DNA of 64,000 nucleotides, taken from NCBI GenBank assembly GCA_018806915.1, contig JAGKQI010000101.1, positions 992,001-1,056,000 of the forward strand. Direction: 5' to 3'. Below the pieces are notes generated by a model. That model did no database searches and was not told the DNA's origin. It saw nothing but the letters and a program-made list of their open reading frames with translations. The DNA comes from Phytophthora colocasiae (taxonomy: Eukaryota; Oomycota; Peronosporomycetes; Peronosporales; Peronosporaceae). The position numbers were made by a program, and so were the translations under genes. Of the stretch, positions 21,098 through 29,840 are shown piece after piece. Positions within the stretch are counted from its first letter, which is position 1. The number at the start of each line of letters is the position of its first letter.

Positions 21098-22312
21098 TTA
21101 GCGACTAGCTCGGAATTTCCTAGCAGCGACAAATATGATGGCTAGCCATGAAGCACACACCGCACCAATACACGTATACGCTGCGGTTGAAGCAATACCC
21201 TGAGGAGATGATACTGAGGTTTCTACTGATGAAGATGATGCTGAAGCTGGACCACTTGCTCCTGGATCGTCTTTTACTGGATTGTTGGAGCTACTGCCTG
21301 ATGAATCCGAGGTGATAGTCGAAGACGACAAACTATTGCTGGATGTTTGAGGAAATCCCAGTGAACTGGAAGGATCGAGAGAAGTCGATGAAGTTTCGTT
21401 TTGTCGTAGTAAAAACTCAAGGTGCGGTTGCACGAATGATCCCAACACACCTCGATTTGCTACGGTGTCATTGTACGACGAGTACGTCGTGGTTGTGGTG
21501 TCCTCAATCGGGTCATCACCTATTGCGTTCGTATGAATCCCCATAACATACGTCTCAAGATCTGTGGAGCGTATTAACATCGGGGATCCTGCCGAACGCT
21601 TCGCTGACACATCGCAATCATGATGCAACATGTAATCTGGACCGCCAAATTCACTTGGGAAATGGATCTTGCACATTTGATAACATTCACCAGCTTCTTC
21701 AGTGCTCCCGTAGTCGACAAGTTGCACCGTCATGGGTTTATCTTGTGCAAATGAGTTGGCTGTAGGGAGACGCAACACGCCGTTCGCCGTCCCAAAATCT
21801 TCATCTAACTCGACCAACACGTACGTGTTCTGGGTCCATTTAGTCCAAAAATCTGACTGCTTGTGTACTCGAACGACCGACGCCGTTTGAACCTCAGTGG
21901 TTTCAGATAATGTGAAGACGGAGGAATCTTCGGAGTCGTCACGTAGCTCTCCGTTCAAGTCGAGGACACACTCTGCTGCCGTCAGGATAATATTCGCAGC
22001 CACTAGCGTACCGGTACATACAACATCAGTACCCCACTGCAACACCCCGACAGTGTTATATGGGTATGCATTTGGATTGGATATCTGTTGCCTGCCATCT
22101 TTGCCAAAGATACTGAGCTCCCTCTCCTCCTGTTGCACTGCCATTGGTTTCGACAACCCGTCGACACTTTTAACCGGCAATTGACGGAGAGACTTTGTCA
22201 ATGTCGAAACCTCTTCGTTATTCGCGCGCACCGTAGCACACGAAAGAATGCACCACAAGAGTTGGATCGAGAACACGCATCGAGTTTGCCGTCGGAGAAA
22301 GCGTGAGAGCAT
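21098..22312 (-). CDS. Membrane-anchored trypsin-like pseudoprotease (S1 fold, triad lost)
   Basis: The start at 22312 gives a signal-peptide-like N-terminus (basic residues, then FSIQLLWCILSCATVRA). A chymotrypsin-fold domain follows: YPYNTVGVLQWG, then TGTLVAANIILTAAEC, NTYVLVELDEDFG, and HDCDVSAKRSAGSPML. At the positions of the triad, His of TAAHC is Glu, Asp of D-Y-A-L is Thr, and Ser of GxSGSP is Ala. The domain is followed by a Ser/Thr-rich stalk (about 80 residues) and a C-terminal hydrophobic helix (AYTCIGAVCASWLAIIFVA) with a short basic tail, so it is probably a type I cell-surface protein. Phytophthora glucanase inhibitor proteins are also inactive S1 homologues, but those are secreted and small; direct relation is not shown here. 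A neofunctionalised binding protein is the most likely reading. Confidence 0.75.
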   Translation of the reverse strand: MLSRFLRRQTRCVFSIQLLWCILSCATVRANNEEVSTLTKSLRQLPVKSVDGLSKPMAVQQEERELSIFGKDGRQQISNPNAYPYNTVGVLQWGTDVVCTGTLVAANIILTAAECVLDLNGELRDDSEDSSVFTLSETTEVQTASVVRVHKQSDFWTKWTQNTYVLVELDEDFGTANGVLRLPTANSFAQDKPMTVQLVDYGSTEEAGECYQMCKIHFPSEFGGPDYMLHHDCDVSAKRSAGSPMLIRSTDLETYVMGIHTNAIGDDPIEDTTTTTYSSYNDTVANRGVLGSFVQPHLEFLLRQNETSSTSLDPSSSLGFPQTSSNSLSSSTITSDSSGSSSNNPVKDDPGASGPASASSSSVETSVSSPQGIASTAAYTCIGAVCASWLAIIFVAARKFRASR

Positions 22313-22706
22313 AATACCAAGTGAGACCTTTAGCGTGGAAACCACGTTGTGGCTGCCCCATCAGGTCGTGAGCTGTCCCAGGCATCTCTCACGAAGCAAC
22401 AATAGGCCATCGGGACGTGAATAGCCCAACAGTGGCAAGCGCCGCCGGTGGTTCGTTGCGTCAAGTTTCTTCTGTATTTTTGCAATTGTTTCTCGAGCGT
22501 TCCAGTGCCAGCTACTTCGTCGCATGGTCGCTCAATGTAGTTGCTACACAGATCTGAATTCATCTCAGTGCAGCGGTTTATTGCCCATGGGAAGCAGTAG
22601 TAAGTCGCTTTTTGGATTGTTGTCACCAACTTCAACTAGACAACTTCAACTTGTAGTATACTTAAAACAAGACAAAAGAGTGTTATCGAGGAGACTTGTT
22701 GTCAAT
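22313..22706. other. Intergenic region, no gene seen
   Basis: About 390 bp between the pseudoprotease start and the end of the first ACY1-like gene. No convincing coding or RNA feature was found. Confidence 0.5.
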
Positions 22707-24221
22707 TTACTTGTGTGCAAACATATCTCGGAATATGGCCTCGTACACTTTGATGCCGTGGAGGAAGGTGTCCTTGTGTAAGTACTCGTTGTGTTCGTGC
22801 AGTAGAATCTCTGTCTTCTTCATTGGTGAGAATCCGATCGCTTGGACGCCAGCTTTGCGGAGGTATCGACTGTCGGTAGCAGCAGGGAAGATTTCAGTCT
22901 CCAGTTTCTCTCCGATGCGAGCGCAGGACTTCTGGAATAGATCCCACCATTCATTCTCATCATCCAGCGACGTCACGTAGTGTTGGTGCATGGGCTTCGT
23001 CCACGGCGCAAACTCCCAGGAAACGCCCTCTGCAGCACACCACACGTCCAGCTTCTTTCCCATGGCGCTGATGTCCATTCCAGGAGAAATCCGAATATCA
23101 AAGCCAGCAATTGCCTCTGTTGGGATCACATTGAGAGCGTGGGTCTTGCCGCCATCTTGAGAAACGCCACTCTGTAGTGCTGTGATGTTGATGCTCGTTA
23201 CGTCTCCAAGCTTCTTCTTCTTCATATCTCCATGTTTGCAACCGGAATCAGCCCCTAGCAGTCGTTCCTGCTCTTCTCTGAACGCTAGAGCCTTGTTGCA
23301 GATGTCGATGATCTTCGAAGTAGCAGTATTCTTGATAAATCGACTGCCATGCCCTGTAGGCCCTTCAGCTTTCACGTACAAACCCACCACTGCGCTCGTT
23401 CGCCGTAAAACACCGTGTAAGCATCATCAGGGTTTGCTAGACCCTCGTCAAATGCAAACGCGACAGGTTGAAGAGCACTGAACTGCTCCGTCTCAATGAA
23501 CGCCCCCATACCTTGTGCGCCACCAGGTTCTTCGGTGGCACAAAGAGCAAGTGAATGTTGCGCTGGGGTGTGAAACCAGAGGTCTTGAGAGCATGAACTG
23601 CCTCCACGTACTGAATGCAGACGCTCTTCATGTCCTGCGTTCCACGACCATAAATCCGGCCATTGTCCAGAACTTTTGCCTACACCAGGTACATTTAGCT
23701 TCACTTATTGTATCAACGATCAAAAACCACCTCGTTCTCACCTCGAACGGGTCATGACTCCAGTGTTCAGCTAGTGCTGGGACAACGTCGTAGTGGGAGT
23801 TCAGGATGATGCCGGGGAGTGTCGGGTCTTCTCCTTTCCAAGTGGCCTGCTCGGCATTGATGTGTATTAGAGCGACGTACCAGCACTGAACCTCAATATG
23901 AACTACACACCAACACTATAGGTTTGTTCTCTACGGGAGAAAACACTTGAACCGACAGCTCCACTACAGATATCAACACAGTACGAATGACTAAGCACGT
24001 ATTCTTCTTCAGAGACTTTACAGCTCAATTACACTCTTCCAGGTATTCACGCAGCCATTCCGCACACTTTGCATCAACCACACAGTTAATTAAACGTTTG
24101 TTGTACTGAAGAAGGGGGTTTCTGCTCGTACCTCCTGGTAGCTACCGTTGGGACCCTCAGAGCTAACAGTGCGGAAGCGAAGAAACTCGACGAATCGATC
24201 CACCGGATCCTTCCACTCCAT
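22707..24221 (-). pseudogene. ACY1: Aminoacylase-1 (M20 peptidase) copy 1 with two frame shifts
   Basis: Related to aminoacylase-1, the cytosolic zinc enzyme that hydrolyses N-acyl-L-amino acids. Exon 1 begins MEWKDPVDRFVEFLRFRTVSSEGPNGSYQE at 24221, then a 65-nt intron. Later segments show family signatures: [59 protein letters not shown] and FPAATDSRYLRKAGVQAIGFSP, ending AHK at 22707. Relative to the neighbouring copy, one base is missing near 23529-23533 (VP-x-EE region) and two extra bases occur near 23388-23392 (after QWW), so three different frames are needed. Either this is a recent pseudogene or the assembly contains two small errors. A run of 14 G (24231-24244) lies just before the ATG. 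Confidence 0.75.
24100..24138. repeat. 39-bp sequence shared with the left end of the Fanzor insertion
   Basis: These 39 bases span the 3' end of ACY1 copy-1 exon 1 (7 bp) and the first part of its intron 1. An exact copy lies at 24947-24985 inside the insertion in ACY1 copy 2. A shared GTTAATT next to both copies is separated by 8 extra bases here. Confidence 0.9.
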
Positions 24222-24230
24222 TTTCAGCAG

Positions 24231-24244
24231 GGGGGGGGGGGGGG
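24231..24244. repeat. Poly-G tract (14 G) upstream of ACY1 copy 1
   Basis: Fourteen consecutive G on the plus strand lie 9 bp upstream of the copy-1 start codon (C-tract on the coding strand). Such tracts are unstable and prone to sequencing error. Confidence 0.9.
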
Positions 24245-24918
24245 TTCTTCCGAAATGATGCACACCAAGGATCCATCCATACCACGCGCCCGGCTTTGAC
24301 AATAGCTTTATGATGTGTGTTCTACTTGACACTACCATGTACTGTAGTTCCTATGTCTGCATGCTTTTCAGTTGGCATAGGTGAACATGCGGCGGAAGAG
24401 TATCTCGTACACGTCGATGCCGCGCAGGAACGTGTCCTTATGGAGTCGCTCATTGTGCTCGTGCAGTAGAATCTCCGTCTTGTTCATTGGAGAGAACCCC
24501 AGTGCTGGGATGCCAAGTTGGCGAAGGAATCGACTGTCCGTCGCTGCTGGGAACACTTCAGTCTCAACAGGAACTCCCACCTCCTACAGGAAAACAACAG
24601 TAAGTGACCATCTCTGCAAACGTATTGTAACAGTGTCTCAATACAAACGCACCTCACAGCCCTCCTTGAACAGCTTCCACCACACGTTGCTGTCGTCTAC
24701 CGACGTCGTGTAGTGCTCATGCAGTGGATTCTTCCACCACGACACAAATTCCCACGAAAGCCCTTCCGCAGCGCACCACTCGTCCAACATCGCCTTGAAC
24801 TTCTTAAGGTCCATGTCGGGCGAGATGCGGACGTCAAATCCAGCCACAGCTTCAGTTGGAATCACATTGAGAGCGTGAGTCTTGCCTCCATCTTGGGATA
24901 CTCCACTCTGCAGCATGT

Positions 24919-24932
24919 TTAAGTTCACAGTG
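24919..24932. repeat. Left copy of 14-bp direct repeat flanking the Fanzor insertion
   Basis: TTAAGTTCACAGTG, identical to 27621-27634. It is part of the ACY1 coding sequence (T-V-N-L), duplicated on both sides of the insert. Confidence 0.9.
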
Positions 24933-24946
24933 TAATTTTGTTAATT

Positions 24947-24985
24947 GTTGTACTGAAGAAGGGGGTTTCTGCTCGTACCTCCTGG
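24947..24985. repeat. 39-bp copy of ACY1 copy-1 exon/intron boundary inside the insert
   Basis: Identical to 24100-24138. In ACY1 copy 1 this stretch includes the end of exon 1 and the GTACGAG splice donor. Its presence 14 bp inside the insert suggests filler DNA copied during insertion or repair, or gene conversion. Confidence 0.85.
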
Positions 24986-25081
24986 CTGTGGGAGCACCGC
25001 AAGTTGTAGGTTGTTGAATTGTGGGAGTACCTACTTTTAATGGACGCCTCTAGGATACATCACAGAACGCCAGCGCTCGTA

Positions 25082-25258
25082 CCGAATGAAAAGAATGTCG
25101 ACAACCTGCCCGAGGCTTGCAGAGAAGCAAAGCTGGGGTCGTAGTCTACTACGACCCCTAGTAGACTACGACCCCAGATTTCGACCCCTAGTAGACTACG
25201 ACCCCAGATTTGCTTCTCTGCAAGCCTCGGGCAGGTTGTCGACATTCTTTTCATTCGG
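25082..25258. repeat. Near-perfect 70-bp palindrome before the Fanzor gene
   Basis: Arms 25082-25151 and 25189-25258 are inverted copies with one mismatch, separated by a 37-bp loop. The unit GGGGTCGTAGTCTACTA occurs at 25135-25151, and inverted at 25159-25175 and 25189-25205. The palindrome ends only 9 bp before the ATG at 25268, so it lies in the promoter or 5' UTR. It may be an element end, a transcriptional control region, or a product of inverted duplication. Confidence 0.9.
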
Positions 25259-25267
25259 CAATTTGCC

Positions 25268-27403
25268 ATGTCTGGGAAATTGCGCCTCCCGCCGGACAAG
25301 CGAACTTACGAAGACAACATCGTCCCTGAGACGCCTCCATCGCCGTCACCACCTCCCAAGAGAGCCAAGCGACAGGATGTCAAGGACCGAATCGCTATGA
25401 ACAAGACTTTGGACTTCTTTGTGATGAAGAAGACGCTCAGGGCCTTCAGCAAGCCCGAGGCGAGAGGACTCGCTTGGGACGAGTGCATCCAAGAGGTCAA
25501 CTACGCGGTCGCTGAAGCCTACTTGCTGGCGAACTACTACGCGCTGACGCAGCTCAGCGCAGGGAGGCCTCTCTGTGTAATTGACAACGATTTCTATCAA
25601 CTGTGTCTGAGTCTGGTTACGAGCACACCGCGTCGAGCGAAATACGACACGTTCCTGTCAACGCAAGCGGCAAAGGACAGGAGGCATCGTTGGATCGATG
25701 GTGGCAAGATCGGCACGCTGAAGGACTTCCCTGTCACCGTGGTGGAGTTCTCTGAGAGTGGCTATCAAGAGTGGTTGACAACTCAGAAGGTGAAGAACGC
25801 GGACCTGGAGAACGCAAACGACTCTTTCCAGAGGATGTGAGGTGAACATGCTCAAGCCAATACGGTGCACCTAAACAGTGGCTGGTTCCAAGCTGCAGCA
25901 AGGCAGATGGCAACGAATGCCAAGAACACAGTTGTACGGAATTTTGCCAAGCGACTGCGCACGTACGTCATCGATCACTACGAGCTCTCTCGGAAGGATG
26001 CGCATGAAGTTCTTAACAAGGTATTTGCTGTTGAGGAATTCGACCCAACGTACGTACGCGTGATTGATCCTATCATCGCAGAACTACGAGGAAAGATCCC
26101 GCGGGTGGCGAACGGCAAGATCAGCTGGACGCCACACGACTTACTGCCGATGTTTCACGAGTTCCTGTCGGACATCGAAAAGTACAACACCGACAACAAA
26201 GATAAGCCGAAGTTCGTGGAGAAGCGGGTGTTCTCCCTCCTTCCGACCAAGCAGGGCTTTGAAGCCAACTATTGCAAGGTGGACTCGACGGGCCTGCGGT
26301 CGCTGCTCAAGCGAAGTCCGGGCGTCAGTCGGGATCTCTGGGTCGCCCATGACGGCGCTAGGTGGACGCTGGAAGAGGGCTTAAAGAGAGATGCGCCTTG
26401 GATCGCGATGGCCGGCCACTGGTGGCGTCGACTCTTCCGCGTAGACGAGATGGAAAAGGCTGGAGTCCGCAGTTTCCACCGCGAAATTACAACGGACGGC
26501 TACGGCGTCGGAGTCCACATGAACCGGCCAACGCGTGGTAAAGGAAAGAAGAAGAAAGGCAAGGACGGAAAGACCGAGAAGTCGAAGGACAAGAACGTGT
26601 CCGACGTACTGGGCTTGTCTCTCGCGAAGTCTCCAAAGGGGAGAGCGGAGGAGTACGATGAGGTGTGGGGGATTGACCCTGGCCGCACAGATTTCATCAC
26701 GGCCGTCAACCAAGAGGGGAAGGCAGTCCGCTTCCGCACGTCCGACTTCTACCGTGCTAGCAGGTACTCCAGGTCGAACCGCAAGTCGCGACACCACATT
26801 GACAAGTCGCCTGAAATCCGGGGACTACTGAAGAGTACCCCCACAAAGAAAACCTCATCCATCGAGATTTTCTCCAAGGCAATTGAGTTCTGGTTCGAGC
26901 ACGGAAAGGAACTTCTTTCGTTCTTCATGGACGTATTCTTTCGCAAACTGAAGTTCCGTCGCTACACACTCCGAACCGCGCAGTTGGACCGAGCCTGCTT
27001 CGAGCTGGCGGGAGCGCGAGGAACCAAGACAGTGGTTGGCTTCGGCGACAGTGGAATGGCGGGTGAGGGCTTGATCAAACGTAGTGTCGCTGGACCAGTG
27101 AAGGCGTTTGCTCGCAAGCTCTCACGCTACTGTGAGGTCGTGGTCGTGGATGAGTTTCGGACGAGCAAGAAGCACTTCGATTGTCAGACTCCGGAGAATC
27201 TCGAGAATCAGAGGGTCACGCGCATGTGTCGAGACGGCGTCGTTCGCAAGGTTCCCGTTCACAAGGTGCTGCACTGCCTGCGCAAGCATGGCGGGTGCGG
27301 GAAATCAGTGGACCGAGACGTCAACGCGGCCAAGAACATCCTCAGCATACTGCAGAATCACCTCGCGGGCATTTCCGAGCGACCTCTCCGTCTTCGGCAC
27401 TAG
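25268..27403 (+). CDS. Fanzor, eukaryotic TnpB-like RNA-guided endonuclease
   Basis: Fanzor proteins are eukaryotic relatives of TnpB/Cas12 that cut DNA guided by an omega-RNA. The frame starts MSGKLRLPPDKRTYED at 25268 and ends at 27403 (about 700 residues, within the family range). RuvC-I is VWGIDPGRTDF, with the catalytic Asp codon at 26675. The RuvC-II-like segment VVVDEFRTSK has Glu at 27152, the alternative position known from rearranged Fanzor/TnpB sites. RuvC-III is SVDRDVNAAKNIL with Asp at 27317. Between II and III a zinc-ribbon-like pattern HFDC ... HCLRKHGGC is present. A Lys-rich stretch (about 26540-26600) may act as a nuclear signal. One in-frame TGA at 25838-25840 separates the N-terminal 190 codons from the rest; a 42-nt in-frame intron (25837-25878, GTGAGG...AACAG) would remove it. 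Otherwise this is a nonsense-mutated copy. Confidence 0.88.
25837..25878 (+). other. Possible mini-intron or nonsense site in the Fanzor gene
   Basis: The segment begins GTGAGG and ends CTAAACAG, is 42 nt long (in frame) and contains the only internal stop of the gene. If spliced, the product reads QRI-GWFQAAARQ across the junction. The branch-point-like CTAAAC is very close to the acceptor and 42 nt is short for an oomycete intron, so splicing is uncertain. Confidence 0.4.
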
Positions 27404-27439
27404 CCTTCCAAGACAATAGCCAATCTTCAGCCCATCCAT

Positions 27440-27620
27440 CCGCTGGGTGGTCTCACTCGCGTGAGAACGACTCCTCCATTGAAAAAGGAGGAGCGATGTT
27501 GACCGCCGGTTCCTCTCAGACCAAAAAAGAGGAAATCGGCATTACGAGGACTAGGACACTTCATCACAGGAGACGGACGTTCAAACGATCTATAACTTTG
27601 GAGGAGAGTTTGTAGTTCCC
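27440..27620 (+). ncRNA. Candidate Fanzor omega-RNA (3' hairpin array)
   Basis: Directly downstream of the Fanzor stop, three hairpins follow one another. They are TCTCAC/GTGAGA (27451-27466, loop TCGC), CTCCTCC/GGAGGAG (27471-27493) and an 11-bp bulged stem GCCG-x-TTCCTCT / AGAGGAA-xx-CGGC (27505-27540). In Fanzor and TnpB systems the guide scaffold lies at the element's 3' end and the guide continues into the flank. Here a guide would begin at about 27621, in ACY1 sequence. The assignment rests on position and predicted folding only. Confidence 0.5.
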
Positions 27621-27634
27621 TTAAGTTCACAGTG
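27621..27634. repeat. Right copy of 14-bp direct repeat flanking the Fanzor insertion
   Basis: TTAAGTTCACAGTG, identical to 24919-24932; marks the right junction of the insert with ACY1 copy 2. Confidence 0.9.
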
Positions 27635-28637
27635 GTCACATCTCCAAGGTTTCGCTTCTTGATGTCGCCATGTTTGCAACCAGAGTCAACACTTAGCAAG
27701 GCTTCCTGTTCGGCTCGGAAGGTTAAGGCCTGCAGCACACGTATACTTAGTCTCGCTAGTATCCACTGATCAAAGCCAAACTGACCTTGTTGCACACGTC
27801 GATGATCTTGGTCGTCGCTGTGTTTTTAATGAACCGACTTCCATGCCCCGTAGGCCCCGTAGCTTTCACGTAGAACCACCAGGGCACGCGTTCACCGTAG
27901 AACACCGTAAACGCATCATTCGGGTTGGCAAGTCCTTCATCAAAGGCAAAAGCTACTGGCTGAATGGACTTGTACTGTTCACTCACTAAGAATGCCTCCA
28001 TGCCGTCCACACCGCCAATCTCTTCATCAGGAACGAACAAGAGATGGATGTTCCTACTTGGTACGAACCCCTCCGCTCTAAGTCGAGACACTGCTTCCAC
28101 ATACTGCACACCAACACTTTTCATGTCCTGCGTTCCACGACCATAAATGTAGCCATCTTCCAACACCGTCGGCTACAACACCAAGCACAATAAACAACGA
28201 CCCACACATGAAGAATAACAGCAAAAACGTACATTGAATGGGTCGTGATCCCAATGCTGACGAACCACAGGAACCACATCGTAGTGCGAATTGAGCACGA
28301 TGGACGGGAGCGAAGGATCTTTCCCTTCCCACGTCGCCTGCAGTCACAATCAGTTCCAGTGTCCAAGACATTCCAAGTAACAATTCAAGACAAACCAGGA
28401 CGATCGGCTTGTTGTCTGCAGGTGAGAACACTTGCACCTTTAAACCAACTACATCAACCAGTAGTTAGTCAACAGAATAAACCGTATCACCACTGTATAT
28501 TCACACACACCTTCCTCCAAATACCCTTTCAACCACACTGCACACTCCTTATAAACCCCTTTAGGGCCATCACCACTAACCGATGGAATACGAATGTACT
28601 CAAGCAGTCGCTGCACAGCGGACGTTGGTGTTGCCAT

Positions 28638-29153
28638 CGTCCGAAAAGCTCAAAATTTGAGACTACGGCAAACAAAATGATACTAATGCACCTTTTAGAG
28701 TTTTCGAGATAATCGCGTTTGAAGTTGACCAATCAAAAATCGTACCTAACCGGACATCAAAAATTTGAAACCGAAAATCACTGGGAAATGGCTTAAAAGT
28801 ACTCTTATTCACCTGCTGTTCACACGTTCTTTCCATCAATATACAAAACATTAAAAACGGAGCAATATTGACTCGACAACTCACCTAAACATGTCGAGTT
28901 TTTGGGGCCTTGAAAATGGAGACATATTTTTTAGATGAACACTACTGATCGGCTATTGAATATCTCGAGACGTACTAGGGCTTAAAATAAGCACAAGACG
29001 CGGCTCTATCGAGTAGTGTGCTTAAATCGCGATTCGTACTTAGGTTCATTAGTATCATTTGGTCCGCCGCAGTCTCAAATGAGACTTTGGGCATTGATGT
29101 GCAAACTAAAGTTGCATCTTGACCAGTAAAGTTGCCTCAATTGCACACGTCAC
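28638..29153. other. Intergenic region between ACY1 copy 2 and the IMPACT-like gene
   Basis: About 515 bp, AT-rich, holding the divergent promoters of the two genes. A hairpin ACTCGACA/TGTCGAGT occurs near 28870-28900. No gene seen. Confidence 0.5.
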
Positions 29154-29783
29154 ATGGCGGCCCGCAAGACCATCCGCAGCTTCGTACAGCACGAGATCGC
29201 CAAGCGCAAAGGCTCACGCTTCATCTCCGCTGCATGGCCGTTACCAGGAGGAGAAGCAGCCTCGGAGCTGGTAAAGCAGTACATTGAGACGCAGCGGAAC
29301 AAGTTCCCGGCCGCAAACCACCACTGCTACGCCTACACGACTATGGACGGCCGGGAGCTTTGTTCGGACGATGGAGAGCCTCATGGTACTGCTGGAAGAC
29401 CCATTTTGGCCTCATTACAACGCGCACAGTTGGTGGACGTTTGTGTGGTGGTGACGCGCATCTTCGGTGGCGTAAAACTCGGACCTGGAGGTCTCATTCG
29501 AGCGTACGGAGCGGCGGCACAAGAGGTGATTGAGCACGCAGAGACCGTCGATAAAGTACCGACCACGTTACTGCAGGTTAAGACGAGCTTCTCGTACGTT
29601 GACGTGGTTAAACGCGCTTGTGATCACTTCTCGGCGGAGCTGGTGACACAGGAATTTGCTCAAGACGCAACGTTCACAGTTAGTGTTCCTGTCTTGAAAA
29701 GGGACGAGTTCATCGGGTTTGTAAAGACTAAATCCTCTGGACAAGTGGAGGTGGAAGAGCTGGAAAATATAACGACAAACTGA
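29154..29783 (+). CDS. IMPACT / YigZ (UPF0029) family protein
   Basis: The product has 209 residues. The UPF0029 core is clear: SRFISAAWPL, ANHHCYAYTT, DDGEPHGTAGRPIL and the signature VVVTRIFGGVKLGPGGLIRAYG. The C-terminal half (VKTSFSYVDVVKRACDHF...) resembles the DUF1949-type ferredoxin-like domain of bacterial YigZ, and there is no RWD domain, so it is closer to YigZ than to yeast Yih1/mammalian IMPACT. Those eukaryotic proteins inhibit Gcn2 activation through Gcn1; whether this one does is unknown. The gene is convergent with the ankyrin gene, 57 bp apart. Confidence 0.85.
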   Translation: MAARKTIRSFVQHEIAKRKGSRFISAAWPLPGGEAASELVKQYIETQRNKFPAANHHCYAYTTMDGRELCSDDGEPHGTAGRPILASLQRAQLVDVCVVVTRIFGGVKLGPGGLIRAYGAAAQEVIEHAETVDKVPTTLLQVKTSFSYVDVVKRACDHFSAELVTQEFAQDATFTVSVPVLKRDEFIGFVKTKSSGQVEVEELENITTN

Positions 29784-29840
29784 TGCATTGAGAATGCGCA
29801 GAGGTGTCTACATGTACACCAAGGAAGATACGAACCTGTG

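Larger units (their letters stand above)
24933..27620. mobile_element. Fanzor-bearing mobile element inserted in ACY1 copy 2
   Basis: This 2,688-bp insert is bounded by a 14-bp direct repeat of ACY1 coding sequence. It carries one gene, a Fanzor nuclease on the plus strand (antisense to ACY1), and no recognisable transposase or serine recombinase. It has no obvious terminal inverted repeats. The left 150 bp begins with a 39-bp stretch identical to part of ACY1 copy 1. A large palindrome (25082-25258) precedes the gene and a hairpin-rich 3' segment (27404-27620) follows it. How it moves is unclear; it may be non-autonomous and mobilised by an enzyme encoded elsewhere. Confidence 0.8.
24368..28637 (-). 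pseudogene. ACY1: Aminoacylase-1 (M20 peptidase) copy 2, split by Fanzor element
   Basis: Upstream tandem partner of copy 1. It starts at 28637 (MATPTSAVQRLLEYIRIPSV) and ends at 24368. Exons carry the ACY1 signatures: [117 protein letters not shown], then AVAGFDVRISPDMDL and FPAATDSRFLRQLGIPALGFSP. The coding sequence breaks at DVTTVNL (27621-27634) and resumes with VNLNMLQSGVSQ (24919-24932); the 2.7 kb between is a mobile element. Removing the element and one copy of the 14-bp direct repeat rejoins the frame exactly as in copy 1. No other disabling change was noticed, which suggests a recent insertion. Confidence 0.85.

Noticed and set aside
25132..25208. Short repeated units resembling a CRISPR array
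   Set aside because: Only three copies, in mixed orientation within a palindrome, with no regular spacers; eukaryotic context.
25060..25299. Minus-strand ORF with repeated IWGRSLLGV peptide opposite the Fanzor 5' end
   Set aside because: It is produced by reading through the 70-bp palindrome and its nested 17-mers; the repeats explain the peptide.
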